Shown here one piece after another: positions 51,914 through 61,989 of a DNA stretch of 64,000 nt; the stretch's first letter is position 1, and each line of letters starts with the position of its first letter. The DNA is from CALCNS01 sp964425745 (GTDB lineage Bacteria; Bacillota; JAAYKD01): positions 54,943 to 118,942 of the forward strand of contig CAYRNW010000006.1 of assembly GCA_964425745.1 (NCBI GenBank). The letters run 5' to 3'. The translations under genes were made by a program, and so were the position numbers. Under the pieces are notes generated by a model. That model was not told the origin of the DNA and ran no database searches. It was given only the letters and a program-made list of their open reading frames with translations.

Positions 51914-52989
51914 CAACATACGATGACAAGACCAACGGTATAGTTGCTTTAGGTGGGAGGTTCATTTTGCCACATTGCGTTGATTGCGATGACTTAACAT
52001 TCAAGGCAAGTTACATCGTTGAATCTAACATTAAGTGCAAAGGAAAGATAACTGCCCTTTTCGATTTAATAGTTTTCGGTGACGTGGAAGCGAGCGAGAT
52101 TGATGTAAAAGGCAGATTTGTTTGTGTTGGGAAATGTAAGGCTAATACTATTATTGTTTATGATGAAATTTGGTCTGAGGAAATTGTGGCGGTAAGTATA
52201 GAAACAAACAGTCGAATAACAGCGCAAGAACTCAAGGCCAAAACCATTATAGCTGAAGGATGCATTCTTATTGCACGAACACTTGATGTTGATAGCACAG
52301 CCGAAAGTAGTAAAGCAATAATTTGTGGCGAAACAGCATTCGGAGCTGGAATTATATGTGCTCCTATAGTGTTCACGGGCGAGCCGTTAGACTTGGATGA
52401 TGGAGAAGATGCTGTAATCACAAAAGATGCAGTTAAAAATCTAAAAATTGAAGAGAGCAATCACCCAACTGATAACCATGTATGCTCAAGTACAGTAGCT
52501 AATCTTATTCAGATGGGCGAGGTAAATTTTAAGAAAGAAAATGATTACTGTGGATACTTAGATTTTGCCATATCAAAGGCACACGATGATGATGAAAGAG
52601 AAAAATTCAAACGGTGGAAAACTACTCTGTTAGAAGTTGAATTGAATTGCCGTTACATTGATAATTGCACAAATGTTGTTCAGTTAATTTGGCTATCTGA
52701 AATAGCTAGCTCAGATCACTTCAGAAACTGGCCAAAGATTGATGAAATGTTTGTTATGTTTGACCAACATTTTGTAGACTTGATGTATGATAACGCTGAT
52801 GGAATAATCTGTACCATCAGTAGCTATTCTGAATTGCTGAGAGCACTAAGTATTCTTCATCTGTTTGGTGACATTATGAGTAAAGAGCTCTACTGCTGGA
52901 TTTACGAACAGCTTATCTCGAACCTTGGATTGAGACCTGAATTCGTCTACAAGCGGCTAAATGAAAAGGGGTGGGTTAATCATGCCTAG
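51910..52989 (+). CDS. Beta-helix (bactofilin-like) protein in the defence operon
   Basis: A 359-aa protein. The first ~180 residues are a ladder of short strands of six to nine residues (SNIKCKGKITALFDLIVFGD, SEIDVKGRFVCVGKCKANTI) typical of a right-handed beta helix such as bactofilins and polymer-forming proteins. The C-terminal half is helical (FDQHFVDLMYDNADGIICTI). It might form filaments or a scaffold for the helicases. The ATG at 51910 overlaps the upstream stop (ATGA) and its end overlaps the DrmA-like gene by eight bases. No enzymatic motif seen. Confidence 0.6.
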   Translation: MTTYDDKTNGIVALGGRFILPHCVDCDDLTFKASYIVESNIKCKGKITALFDLIVFGDVEASEIDVKGRFVCVGKCKANTIIVYDEIWSEEIVAVSIETNSRITAQELKAKTIIAEGCILIARTLDVDSTAESSKAIICGETAFGAGIICAPIVFTGEPLDLDDGEDAVITKDAVKNLKIEESNHPTDNHVCSSTVANLIQMGEVNFKKENDYCGYLDFAISKAHDDDEREKFKRWKTTLLEVELNCRYIDNCTNVVQLIWLSEIASSDHFRNWPKIDEMFVMFDQHFVDLMYDNADGIICTISSYSELLRALSILHLFGDIMSKELYCWIYEQLISNLGLRPEFVYKRLNEKGWVNHA

Positions 52990-55900
52990 CAATAGAGAAG
53001 TCTTGGCAAAGAACATCATCGATAGGTTTGTATCCGCTGTTTCTGGCACAGACAAAGAGCAGTGGCTGTTCAACAACCCCGAAGACCGCATCTATGTTGG
53101 CAAACTATCCCCGCAAAGTGCTGAGGATCGTTTTTCATCGAGTGTACTGATTAAGCAAATAAGTGCTGATTTCCGCATTCCTAAGAAAGACATCGACAAT
53201 GCTGTTTTGCAGATTTTTCCGCAGGGCAACTTCTTCTTTAGAGTGTTGCCGACACTTGTCCAGCAACAGGCATTTTTTCTAAAATACTTTTTTTCCACTT
53301 TCACCGAATCCCAGTTTGCAGACTTCACTGCACTTGCTGAGGCTTTCCACGCTAGCAAGTTAACCTCGGAGATGCAGGCTTACAAAGTTCAGCTTCTGCC
53401 TGTTTATGAAAAAATCGCTATCGACCGGGCTAATACATTCGTCGAGGTGAAAATCAAGGATATTTACAACCCGAAATTTGACTGTGGAAGTGTACCAGCA
53501 GAATCTCCGTTTTACGAAGAAATAAAGCGGCAGGTTGAAGCTCTTTGTACTGAAGCAAAAGCCCGCCCAAACATTATGTCGTGCCAGTTCAGAGATAAGC
53601 TCAAAATTAACGACTTGCTTACCGAGGAGGCTTGGCAGGAGTATATTAAGAAGCAGCGTACCCGTGAGGAATTTGATATGTTCCTCCATTTCGACTATTC
53701 CATGAGTGTAGATTTGAAAGGTAGCGGTGACCATCTTAATGTAACCGTCGCTCTTAGCAACGATACCCCTTGGGGGGATGAAAGCGCGGGTAAAGGTCAA
53801 GCCGATGCTAAGACGGATAAGTACCGTATTAGCACCCTCTTCAACTCCGGTTTAAGAGTGAAGTGTCTTGACACAGAATTTGTTCCGATTGAACTGGACT
53901 ATTTTAGAGACGACTACAAATATGATAGATTCGTCTATGCGCTAGGAAACAACTGCAATGTATTCTACGACAAGGATAATGTCGAGCTGCAGACAACCCA
54001 CGTTCCTTATTTTGTTCAGCATCGCTTAAAGACAAACGATAAAATGGCAATTAAATTTGAAGACCTAATTACTGACCCGATCATTACGCTGAAAGACATC
54101 CACACTGAGATGCAAAAAGAACTGAAACGTTGGGAAGCTGACTTTGGCAGACGACATAGTTCTCTTACAGCGAATGGTGTGCGGCAGTTCAGTAACGAGG
54201 TTGCTGCGTTCAAGATAGAAATGACAAGATTTGCTACTGGCATTGAATTGCTTGAAAAATATAATATGATTGGCGTCGCCTTTCGTTATATGAACCAAGC
54301 TTTCAGAGATTCCGCTAAAAGCAAGGGTTATGATAGTTGGCGTTTGTTTCAGGTTGTTTTTATTGTTTCTTTGATTCTCGATGTTGTGGCACACGAGCAA
54401 GATTTGATGCTCGATGAAGATGTCAAAAGCAAAGCCAAAACGGATGATGTTGATATCCTCTATTTCCCTACTGGTGGTGGTAAAACAGAAGCGTTCTTAG
54501 GAATTCTCGTTTTCAATCTATTCTTTGATCGCTTGCGAGGAAAGAATTATGGTGTCACTGCAATGCTGAAATACCCGCTCAGATTGCTGTCTGTACAACA
54601 GGTTCAGCGTGTTGCTAATATCCTTGCAACCGCCGAGATGATCCGGCAAGCTAAGGGAATTGGTGGCAGTCCGTTCAGCCTTGGTTATTATGTTGGCGAA
54701 GGTAACACTCCTAATAATATCGATAAAGACCTACAAAGAACGTTGCTTGAATTATCATCAGATGAGATTGATGAGAAATATCGTCTGGTCGACATTTGCC
54801 CGTTCTGCGATCGGGAAACTGTTCATGTGATTTATGACGTCGATGTTAACTCTTTAAGGCACATTTGCGGAAATCCGGAGTGTGTCTCACGAGGAGTTAT
54901 TCCGCTTTATATGGTAGATAATGACATTTATAGATGCTTACCGTCTGTAATCATATCAACCGTGGATAAGATGACAGCCCTCGGCTTCAATTCAAACTTT
55001 CATAACTTCCTTTATGGAGCTGAGTTTGAATGCCCAAAACACGGGTTTACGTCAAAGACAAAATGTCTGGTATACGGTTGCCAATGCGCCCCTGCCGACT
55101 ACAAAAAAGTGTCGATGAAAGACCCTGCACCAACTCTGATGATACAGGATGAGTTGCACCTTATACGGGAGTCGTTAGGTGCTTATGATGCCCATTACGA
55201 AACCTTGATGGAGTATTTCATAAAGCATCTGTCGGGGTGCAACAGAGGTATAAAAGTAATTGGTGCAACCGCTACGATTTCCGCTTACTCTGAACAAGCA
55301 AAACATTTGTATTGGAAAGGTGCAATTCGCTTCCCAGCCGCTTCTCCCTACCTCGACCATAACTTCTATTCGTTTGTCGATAAGAATGACATAGGCAGAA
55401 TTATCGTAGGTTATGCTCCATTTGGCAAGGCAATCGTGAACAGTGTTGCGTACTCGCTCCAGTACCTGAAACGTGTAGTCTGGAATCTTTATACCAACCC
55501 ACAAGAGGTTCTTGCTTTAACGGGAATTAACATCGCAGGCTCAGTAGAGGAGCAGCTTGCAGAGGTTAAGCGATTACTGGAAGAATACTGGATAATTCTT
55601 GAATACAACAATGTAAAACTTGAAAGCAACCGATTACTCCAGGCATTGGAAGACCCTATCAATACAGAACTTATTGACGAGGGTGTTGAACCGTTGACAG
55701 CCAAAAAGATGACGGGTGATGATACCTTCCAAGAGGTCAGGGCTACGCTTTCAACCATTGAACACGCTGATAGTATGATAGATGGCATTGACTTCAATAT
55801 GATTGCGGCCACCAGTATGATTTCTCACGGCGTGGATGCCGACAGGTTCAACTTGATGCTCTTCTATGGGATTCCCGGCAACACTGCTGAATACATTCAG

Positions 55901-56437
55901 GCTTACTCGCGTGTTGGCAGAAAGCATACTGGCGTGGTCATAGATATTATGCGTCCAACGCGAGAAAAAGACCAAAGCTATCTCAAGAATTTCATTAAGT
56001 TCCATGAGTACAAAGACATTCTTGTGGACTCGGTATCAATGAACCGTTGGGCAACGAAAGCAGTCGAGAGCACTTTGCCGGGTGTTATTTCAAGCCTGAT
56101 TCTCAACCACTATTTATATCTACTTAAATATGAGGCGGGTATGAGTGATGTCAGCAAGTATTCAAACCTGAAGACCGCATTGACCACAGGCAAGATTACG
56201 GCGGAAGAATTAAAGAAACACGCCTATGGCGTTTACAAATGCTCAGATGATGATAGCTCAGTCGGGAAGCTCTATCGACAGACAATTGATAGCTTGATAG
56301 ACCAGTTGGTTGATGATTTGAAAAATGGATCCTTTGACAGTAATGCCTATATTACCGAGGTTTTCAATCATTGCTATTTCAAAGTTATGTTGAGCCTTCG
56401 TGACACCGATAAACAACTCATTGTTGAGATGAAATAG
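52982..56437 (+). CDS. drmA: DrmA-like SF2 helicase
   Basis: A 1151-aa SF2 helicase of the DISARM DrmA type. Walker A is YFPTGGGKTEAFLG (~residues 494-507), motif II IQDELHLIRESLGAYDAHYE (~720), motif III GATATISA (~760), and motifs V-VI AATSMISHGVDADRF with EYIQAYSRVGRKHTG (~970). A Cys-rich insert (CPFCDRE and CGNPEC; CPKHGF to GCQC) lies between motifs I and II, as in DrmA. The N-terminal 480 residues carry no named domain. In DISARM this protein acts with DrmB on incoming phage DNA. Followed after twelve bases by the DrmB-like gene. Confidence 0.82.
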   Translation: MPSNREVLAKNIIDRFVSAVSGTDKEQWLFNNPEDRIYVGKLSPQSAEDRFSSSVLIKQISADFRIPKKDIDNAVLQIFPQGNFFFRVLPTLVQQQAFFLKYFFSTFTESQFADFTALAEAFHASKLTSEMQAYKVQLLPVYEKIAIDRANTFVEVKIKDIYNPKFDCGSVPAESPFYEEIKRQVEALCTEAKARPNIMSCQFRDKLKINDLLTEEAWQEYIKKQRTREEFDMFLHFDYSMSVDLKGSGDHLNVTVALSNDTPWGDESAGKGQADAKTDKYRISTLFNSGLRVKCLDTEFVPIELDYFRDDYKYDRFVYALGNNCNVFYDKDNVELQTTHVPYFVQHRLKTNDKMAIKFEDLITDPIITLKDIHTEMQKELKRWEADFGRRHSSLTANGVRQFSNEVAAFKIEMTRFATGIELLEKYNMIGVAFRYMNQAFRDSAKSKGYDSWRLFQVVFIVSLILDVVAHEQDLMLDEDVKSKAKTDDVDILYFPTGGGKTEAFLGILVFNLFFDRLRGKNYGVTAMLKYPLRLLSVQQVQRVANILATAEMIRQAKGIGGSPFSLGYYVGEGNTPNNIDKDLQRTLLELSSDEIDEKYRLVDICPFCDRETVHVIYDVDVNSLRHICGNPECVSRGVIPLYMVDNDIYRCLPSVIISTVDKMTALGFNSNFHNFLYGAEFECPKHGFTSKTKCLVYGCQCAPADYKKVSMKDPAPTLMIQDELHLIRESLGAYDAHYETLMEYFIKHLSGCNRGIKVIGATATISAYSEQAKHLYWKGAIRFPAASPYLDHNFYSFVDKNDIGRIIVGYAPFGKAIVNSVAYSLQYLKRVVWNLYTNPQEVLALTGINIAGSVEEQLAEVKRLLEEYWIILEYNNVKLESNRLLQALEDPINTELIDEGVEPLTAKKMTGDDTFQEVRATLSTIEHADSMIDGIDFNMIAATSMISHGVDADRFNLMLFYGIPGNTAEYIQAYSRVGRKHTGVVIDIMRPTREKDQSYLKNFIKFHEYKDILVDSVSMNRWATKAVESTLPGVISSLILNHYLYLLKYEAGMSDVSKYSNLKTALTTGKITAEELKKHAYGVYKCSDDDSSVGKLYRQTIDSLIDQLVDDLKNGSFDSNAYITEVFNHCYFKVMLSLRDTDKQLIVEMK

Positions 56438-56449
56438 GAGGGAAAAGAG

Positions 56450-58339
56450 ATGCCATCTGCTAAAAATACAATGAGCCGTGGGGTTCACCAAGCCTTGTAT
56501 AAGTATTTACCCGGTAGTTGGGTGGATTTTACCCAAAGCGGCGGTGGTGTCACCTATGCCGTCCACGTTGATCGATGGAACAGCGTTCATCTAACGGACG
56601 TTAACAACAAACGCCTGCTGCGTGTGATAAATCAGCGTGTTAGCGGATTCAGAAATGGAAGTCCTGACGGGGCAGCTTCCGTTGTGAACTTCGCTTCAAT
56701 TATCAATGAAGAAAACTACTATGTGCTGACTCCAAAGGTAAGCGAGCAAGAACGAGCCATTGTTACGTCGGTCAAGCCTTGGGTGTTTGTATGTAACACC
56801 TGTGGGCGTGTCCGCCAGTATTACAGTTACGAGGAATTCAAACGTCGCGAACACGAACCGTGTGATGTATGCGGGAAGCATATGACCCAGCTAAGGATGA
56901 TTCGCTTCTGCAAATGCGGATATGCGGACGGAATCTTTGTACCTAAATGCCACAATAAGGAACACGGTACAAAATATATGACCCGTCGCGGTAGCGGGAT
57001 TGATTTCGTATGTAAAAAGTGTGGGCAAAAGGCTGACCTGCCATTCTATTGTCCCGATTGCAAGTCCAAACTTGATATTAAACCTGCACTTGATTCGTCG
57101 CACTATTTTCCTTTCACACTTTCCCTTATCGACCTTCTCGATAAGCGGAAAGACGTGTTCTTGGATAATGAGGGAGGAAGCCTCGGCGAAAAAGTTGTTA
57201 TAAGTCAATATTTGGGGTTGATACCTCAAGAAGAATACGCTGGTATTATTGCCAAGGGTAATGTCACCCAGGAAGACGAGTTCGAAACCGCTCTGCAAAA
57301 AGAAGCAGAGAATTTGCGGTTTGGCGGCTTGGACGAGGCTACCATTGCAATGGTGTTAGACGCTAAGCGTCGGGCAAATCCAAGCGGGAAGATTTTTGAA
57401 GCTATCGAAAGGGTCGGCCAAGGCTTCGCAGTCGTTAGTGCTGACGACATCAAGCCGATTGCCGAGGAGATTCTTGAATACGACGAACTTGTTCACGCTA
57501 AAGTTGTACTGTCACTTGAGGCGGCAGAACGCGACGCAGAAATTGTCAATGACGGCATTAAGCCCGACTATGTCTGCATTTCTAAAGCACTGGGATTTTC
57601 CAATGTTCAAATCTGCTCCGGCGTCCCAATTGTTTTTGCGGCATACGGCTACACTCGTAAAGAACGTGAATGTCTGGAAGGCGTTAAGCTGCACGGATTT
57701 CCGCAGGAGATGGAAAAGAAAAATATCTACGCTACCCGACTTGAAACCGAAGGCGTATTGTTCGAACTTGACCGACGCAAGGTTGTGGACTGGTTGCTTG
57801 ACAATAAGCTAATTCAGAATGAAGACTTACCACAGGATATGAGCGACTACGGTATCAAGATGTGGTTCTTAGACAGAATTCGCCTTGACCGCATTACTCC
57901 GTTTACACCAATTGATGAAACCGATACCTACGGCTTAATTACAAAAAGGATTTATACCCTAATACACAGTATCTCCCACGCTTTGATAAATGAGGCATCG
58001 GAGATATGCGGCTTGGACAAGAGTTCACTGTCAGAATATATATTGCCAAATATCCCCGCTGTGTTTGTATACTGCTCAAATTCGCAAGGGTTCAATATGG
58101 GAGCATTGTACAGTGCATTCCAGATGTATTTTGATCGTTGGTTGAAGTACGCAAAGGAACGGTCAAAGAAATGCATCTTTGACCCTATATGCATCGACAA
58201 GGAAAAAGCTTGTGCGGGTTGTCTGTTTCTGAACGAGGTATCATGCCAGCACTTTAACAAAGATTTAGACCGGGGCTATCTCTGCGGATATTTTGACAAG
58301 CAGAAACAAGAGAAGCTGACTGGTTTCTGGGAGGATTGA
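56450..58339 (+). CDS. drmB: DrmB-like DUF1998 protein
   Basis: A 629-aa protein ending in a DUF1998 domain (SHALINEASEICGLDKSSLS, VYCSNSQGFNMGALYS) with a C-terminal cysteine set (PICIDKEKACAGCLFL, SCQHFN). The N-terminal half has several zinc knuckles (CNTCGRVRQYY, CDVCGKH, CKKCGQKADLPFYCPDC). The N-terminal start (YKYLPGSWVDF) also matches the opening of DrmB proteins. DrmA and DrmB form a complex in DISARM, so the adjacent pair is meaningful. The ribosome binding site is GGAGGG. No downstream DrmC phospholipase D-like gene is present. Confidence 0.8.
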   Translation: MPSAKNTMSRGVHQALYKYLPGSWVDFTQSGGGVTYAVHVDRWNSVHLTDVNNKRLLRVINQRVSGFRNGSPDGAASVVNFASIINEENYYVLTPKVSEQERAIVTSVKPWVFVCNTCGRVRQYYSYEEFKRREHEPCDVCGKHMTQLRMIRFCKCGYADGIFVPKCHNKEHGTKYMTRRGSGIDFVCKKCGQKADLPFYCPDCKSKLDIKPALDSSHYFPFTLSLIDLLDKRKDVFLDNEGGSLGEKVVISQYLGLIPQEEYAGIIAKGNVTQEDEFETALQKEAENLRFGGLDEATIAMVLDAKRRANPSGKIFEAIERVGQGFAVVSADDIKPIAEEILEYDELVHAKVVLSLEAAERDAEIVNDGIKPDYVCISKALGFSNVQICSGVPIVFAAYGYTRKERECLEGVKLHGFPQEMEKKNIYATRLETEGVLFELDRRKVVDWLLDNKLIQNEDLPQDMSDYGIKMWFLDRIRLDRITPFTPIDETDTYGLITKRIYTLIHSISHALINEASEICGLDKSSLSEYILPNIPAVFVYCSNSQGFNMGALYSAFQMYFDRWLKYAKERSKKCIFDPICIDKEKACAGCLFLNEVSCQHFNKDLDRGYLCGYFDKQKQEKLTGFWED

Positions 58340-58341
58340 TT

Positions 58342-59975
58342 ATGGCTATCATGCACCCTGCTCAAATACCCGAAGTTTACCACGCCTATTCTGAGGTGAA
58401 ATTCTTCAACGCTTGCAAGGAGCAGTTGTCAGATAAGTATCACGTTTTCTATTCAGTCAGGTGGTACTCAACGGACAACGGAGTCAGAGAGGACAGCGAG
58501 TGCGACTTCCTGATTTTTAACCCTGATTATGGGTTTCTTTGTGTTGAGGTTAAGGGAGGCACAGGAATGAGGGTTGAAGACGGTGTATGGTATCTGGTTG
58601 ACCATAACGGCGAACGTAAGCTGAAACGTTCTCCATATGACCAAGCCGAACAGAGTATGCGCTTCTTTAAGAGATATTACGAAGACGAGGTCGAAGCACA
58701 GTTTTCAGGTGTATATGGATGCGCTGTAGCATATCCGAATTACTCAATCAATGTGCCTATTACAGTTGGTTCGCCTATGGAAACAACCATCGACCTTTCG
58801 GCAATGAATAACATGCAAAAACGAGTTACAGAAATTTTCCGTTACTTTAGAGCACAACGCAGGGGAGCTTCATCTTTCCTGTCTCCCGATGCTCAGAAGA
58901 AGTTTATTAGCGTGGTCAACAAACGCATCGCCTTGTCTATTTCAGCGGGAGCCCTTATTCAAGATAAAGAGCGAGAACTACTCGAAATCAACCGGACGCA
59001 GGATACAGTCATCGACCTATTGGCGCACTATCCGAAAGCGTTCATTGTCGGCGGTGCTGGAACGGGCAAGACATGGATTGGGATAAAAAAAATCATCCGC
59101 TGTGTGGGGGGTGGCGGTAACGCCTTGTATCTCTGCTATAACAAGGCCTTAGCTGAGAATGTGTCCACACTTATTTCAGACAACCACGCTAACTGTTACA
59201 ACATTGATTCATATGCATATTCGCTTCTTGGAGATAAAGTCGCAACTGCACCTGAGCAGAACGGGTGTAAAGAATACAGTGCCTTAATAGGAATTTTACC
59301 GAACCTTCAAAGATATGATTTGGTGATAGTTGACGAGGGTCAAGACTTTACCGAGGATTGGGCTTTTTGCGCTAACTTAATGGTAAAAGACACTGGTTCT
59401 CTCTATGTGTTCTACGATGAAAGCCAAAACATATTTAGGCGAAATTTTGGTGAAAAATTCTTTATTGATAGCCCACCATTTGTGCTTCGCTATACATCAG
59501 GAATACGGCGAACATCTACCGATATGCCCAAGAGCAGACAAATTTAGGGCTTGATACTATCGCCAATCAGATTGAAGGCGTAGAACCTGATTGTCGAAAG
59601 TTTACAAGGAAGGCACAAGCTGTATCATTCATTGATTCTGTTATAAACAAGTTGGTTAATAGAGAGGGCGTTGATTCTCAGAAGATAATTATCCTGAGTA
59701 ATCGAAAGAAAGAGAACTCTATCCTGAGTGAAACGAACTTTGTCGGCGGTCAAAACCTCAGTGATGAGCGTATTTTACATAACACAGATTCAATAGCATA
59801 CAGAACGATACAAAGTTTCAAGGGGCTTGAATCAGATGTCGTGATTTATATTAACCATACATACAAGGACGAGCCGAAAACCGAAAGTGTCCGTGCCACC
59901 CTCTACTCGGCGCAAACAAGAGCGCGATTCTATTTGTATGTATTGAATTTTGTAGAAAATAGGAGGGTTTATTGA
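58342..59975 (+). pseudogene. NERD-nuclease/SF1 helicase, frameshifted
   Basis: A gene for a ~544-aa fusion of a NERD nuclease domain (SECDFLIFNPDYGFLCVEVKGG, ~residues 50-72) and an SF1 helicase (VGGAGTGKTWIGIK, LVIVDEGQDFTEDW, YDESQNIF). At ~59494 the frame shifts: LRYTSGIRRTSTD should read LRY..IRNTANIYRYAQEQTNLGLDT in the next frame, a one-base deletion (TATAC where TATAAC is expected). The second frame continues to 59975 with motifs V-VI (SFKGLESDVVIYI, AQTRARFYLYV). Could be inactivating, programmed, or a sequencing error; no homopolymer is present. Confidence 0.85.
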
Positions 59976-61988
59976 ATGGAGGACATTCTACTGATAGAGC
60001 CAAATTACGCAAACAAATATCCGCCACTGGGTTTGATGAAGATTTCAACTTTCCATAAGCGCTTAGGCGACTGCGTAGTTTTTGCAAAAGGGAAACTGCC
60101 GGATGAACTAGCAGGAAAAAGATGGGACAGAGTCTACGTTACGACGCTGTTTACTTTCGAATGGGAGGAAACTAGAAAGAGTATTGAGTATTCGCTCGCG
60201 GTTGTTAAAGATCAGCATATGGTATTCGTTGGGGGTATTATGGCCACTCTAATGCCTGAATTGTTTATAGAAACATTTCCGACCATTACCCTTATAAAAG
60301 GGTTATTGAATCGAGACGGGACATTAGGATTGCATAACGAAAAGTGCATTGACCGTCTAGCACCTGATTACGATATTCTTGATGATATAGATTACAAGTA
60401 TCCAGCAACTGACGCTTATTTTCTCTATATGACTCGTGGTTGCGGTATGAAGTGTCAGTTTTGTGCTGTACAAACTCTCGAGCCGGATTATATACCATAT
60501 ATTTCCATTAAAGAACAAATTGTGGAAGTTGACAGACGCTTTGGGGCAAAGCGTAACCTCCTCCTCATGGACAACAATGTCCTGCGCTCAAATAAGTTTG
60601 ATAGTATTGTCAATGAACTGATTGAATTAGGGTTCGGCAAGGGTTCTACTTATCCGAGTCCTCGTACGGGAAAGCCCTTGAAGCGTTATATCGATTTTAA
60701 CCAAGGTCTGGATGCGAAGTTACTCACGGAACATAAAGCAAAGCGACTTGGAGAGCTTGCAATCAGCCCTGCACGAATAGCATTTGACCACATCGAAGAC
60801 AAGGAACAGTACAAGATGGCATTGGAACTGTGCGCCAAAAATGGAATCAAATATCTATCTAATTATATACTTTACAATGGTGAGAATTTTACAGGTAAGG
60901 GTCAACATTATCTTGCTGATACACCAGAAGACTTGTATATCCGTATGAGGGTGTCTTTGGATTTTTGTGACGAACTCAACGATAAGTATGGAAGTGACGG
61001 GAGGGTCCATATATTTTCCTTCCCGATGAAATATATACCTTTGAATGCTATTGATAGATCTTTTATCGGTACTCATTGGAATAAAAAATACCTTCGTGCA
61101 GTGCAGAGAATGCTTATTCCTACGCAAGGAAAAGGCGTATCAACACGATCGTTTTTCGAGGCGGATTTTGGTAATACTGTAGAACAATTTATCGAGAATC
61201 TCGCGATGCCTGAAGACCTACTTGGTCTGCGTGGACATTTCGTCGAGCGAGCCAATGAATCAGAAGATGATAGAAAAAAGCGTTATACTAAATGGGAAGT
61301 AAATCATGCTCGGATTGACGAATGGAGACGACTTTATCGTTCTTTAGGGGTTGACTACACAAGCTATGTGGAACTCATCAAAGACAATGAATTTTCCATT
61401 GACAGCTTTGGACGGGCACATAGCTTAACACTCAAAAAGATGTTTATTCATAACCTTTCGTACCTAAGAATTTTAAGGAATATTGAGAAGTTGGGTACTG
61501 AGATGCTTACATACATAAAGAGCGAATTTCCAACACTGTACAGAGAACTCATAGAGTATGTTGTTTTTTCGGAGCATACCCAGTTCTCTTGCCTCAAAGG
61601 AATGCTGATACTTCAAGGCTCAACATATATAGCCGATATCATCAGAGCATTTATTGACGAACCTTATCTAGCAACTAATGTGTTTGATGCTCTATACAAG
61701 GCACAAAAAGATCTGAAGAAAATCTATTTTGATACCCGTAGTTTGGATATTGCTTTGCGTTATAGAAAAGCAAGTGCTATTTCGGATACCGAGTTAAGAA
61801 ATATAATGCGCTTAGGACTTGAAGGCAACGAGAAGAAAATTGAATCAAGGCTTTATCAAAAATCGAAGCAGCTTAGAGAGACCTTGCGTAACGAGAATCA
61901 TGACGAAATTGCAGGCGAAGTTATTCTTGATAAGATTGAGGAAATAATTGCGTTGCTCCAAAAAGTGTACAGGAAGGATGTGAAGTGA
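59976..61988 (+). CDS. B12-binding-type radical SAM protein
   Basis: A 670-aa protein. The N-terminal ~110 residues look like a cobalamin-binding-type domain (ILLIEPNYANKYPPLGLMKI, HMVFVGGIMATLMPE). The radical SAM core follows with TRGCGMKCQFCAVQT (three cluster cysteines, ~residues 156-163). A long C-terminal helical region has no known domain. B12-radical SAM enzymes often methylate unreactive carbons. In a DrmA/DrmB operon without a classical DNA methyltransferase this could be a modification enzyme for nucleic acid or protein, which is speculation. The ATG follows the preceding TGA directly, with AGGAGGG upstream. Confidence 0.82.
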   Translation: MEDILLIEPNYANKYPPLGLMKISTFHKRLGDCVVFAKGKLPDELAGKRWDRVYVTTLFTFEWEETRKSIEYSLAVVKDQHMVFVGGIMATLMPELFIETFPTITLIKGLLNRDGTLGLHNEKCIDRLAPDYDILDDIDYKYPATDAYFLYMTRGCGMKCQFCAVQTLEPDYIPYISIKEQIVEVDRRFGAKRNLLLMDNNVLRSNKFDSIVNELIELGFGKGSTYPSPRTGKPLKRYIDFNQGLDAKLLTEHKAKRLGELAISPARIAFDHIEDKEQYKMALELCAKNGIKYLSNYILYNGENFTGKGQHYLADTPEDLYIRMRVSLDFCDELNDKYGSDGRVHIFSFPMKYIPLNAIDRSFIGTHWNKKYLRAVQRMLIPTQGKGVSTRSFFEADFGNTVEQFIENLAMPEDLLGLRGHFVERANESEDDRKKRYTKWEVNHARIDEWRRLYRSLGVDYTSYVELIKDNEFSIDSFGRAHSLTLKKMFIHNLSYLRILRNIEKLGTEMLTYIKSEFPTLYRELIEYVVFSEHTQFSCLKGMLILQGSTYIADIIRAFIDEPYLATNVFDALYKAQKDLKKIYFDTRSLDIALRYRKASAISDTELRNIMRLGLEGNEKKIESRLYQKSKQLRETLRNENHDEIAGEVILDKIEEIIALLQKVYRKDVK

Positions 61989-61989
61989 T

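Noticed and set aside
52982..58339. Calling the operon a standard DISARM system
   Set aside because: Only DrmA- and DrmB-like genes are visible; no DrmC phospholipase D-like gene, DrmD/DrmE or DNA methyltransferase was found in the 15 kb, and the other components differ.
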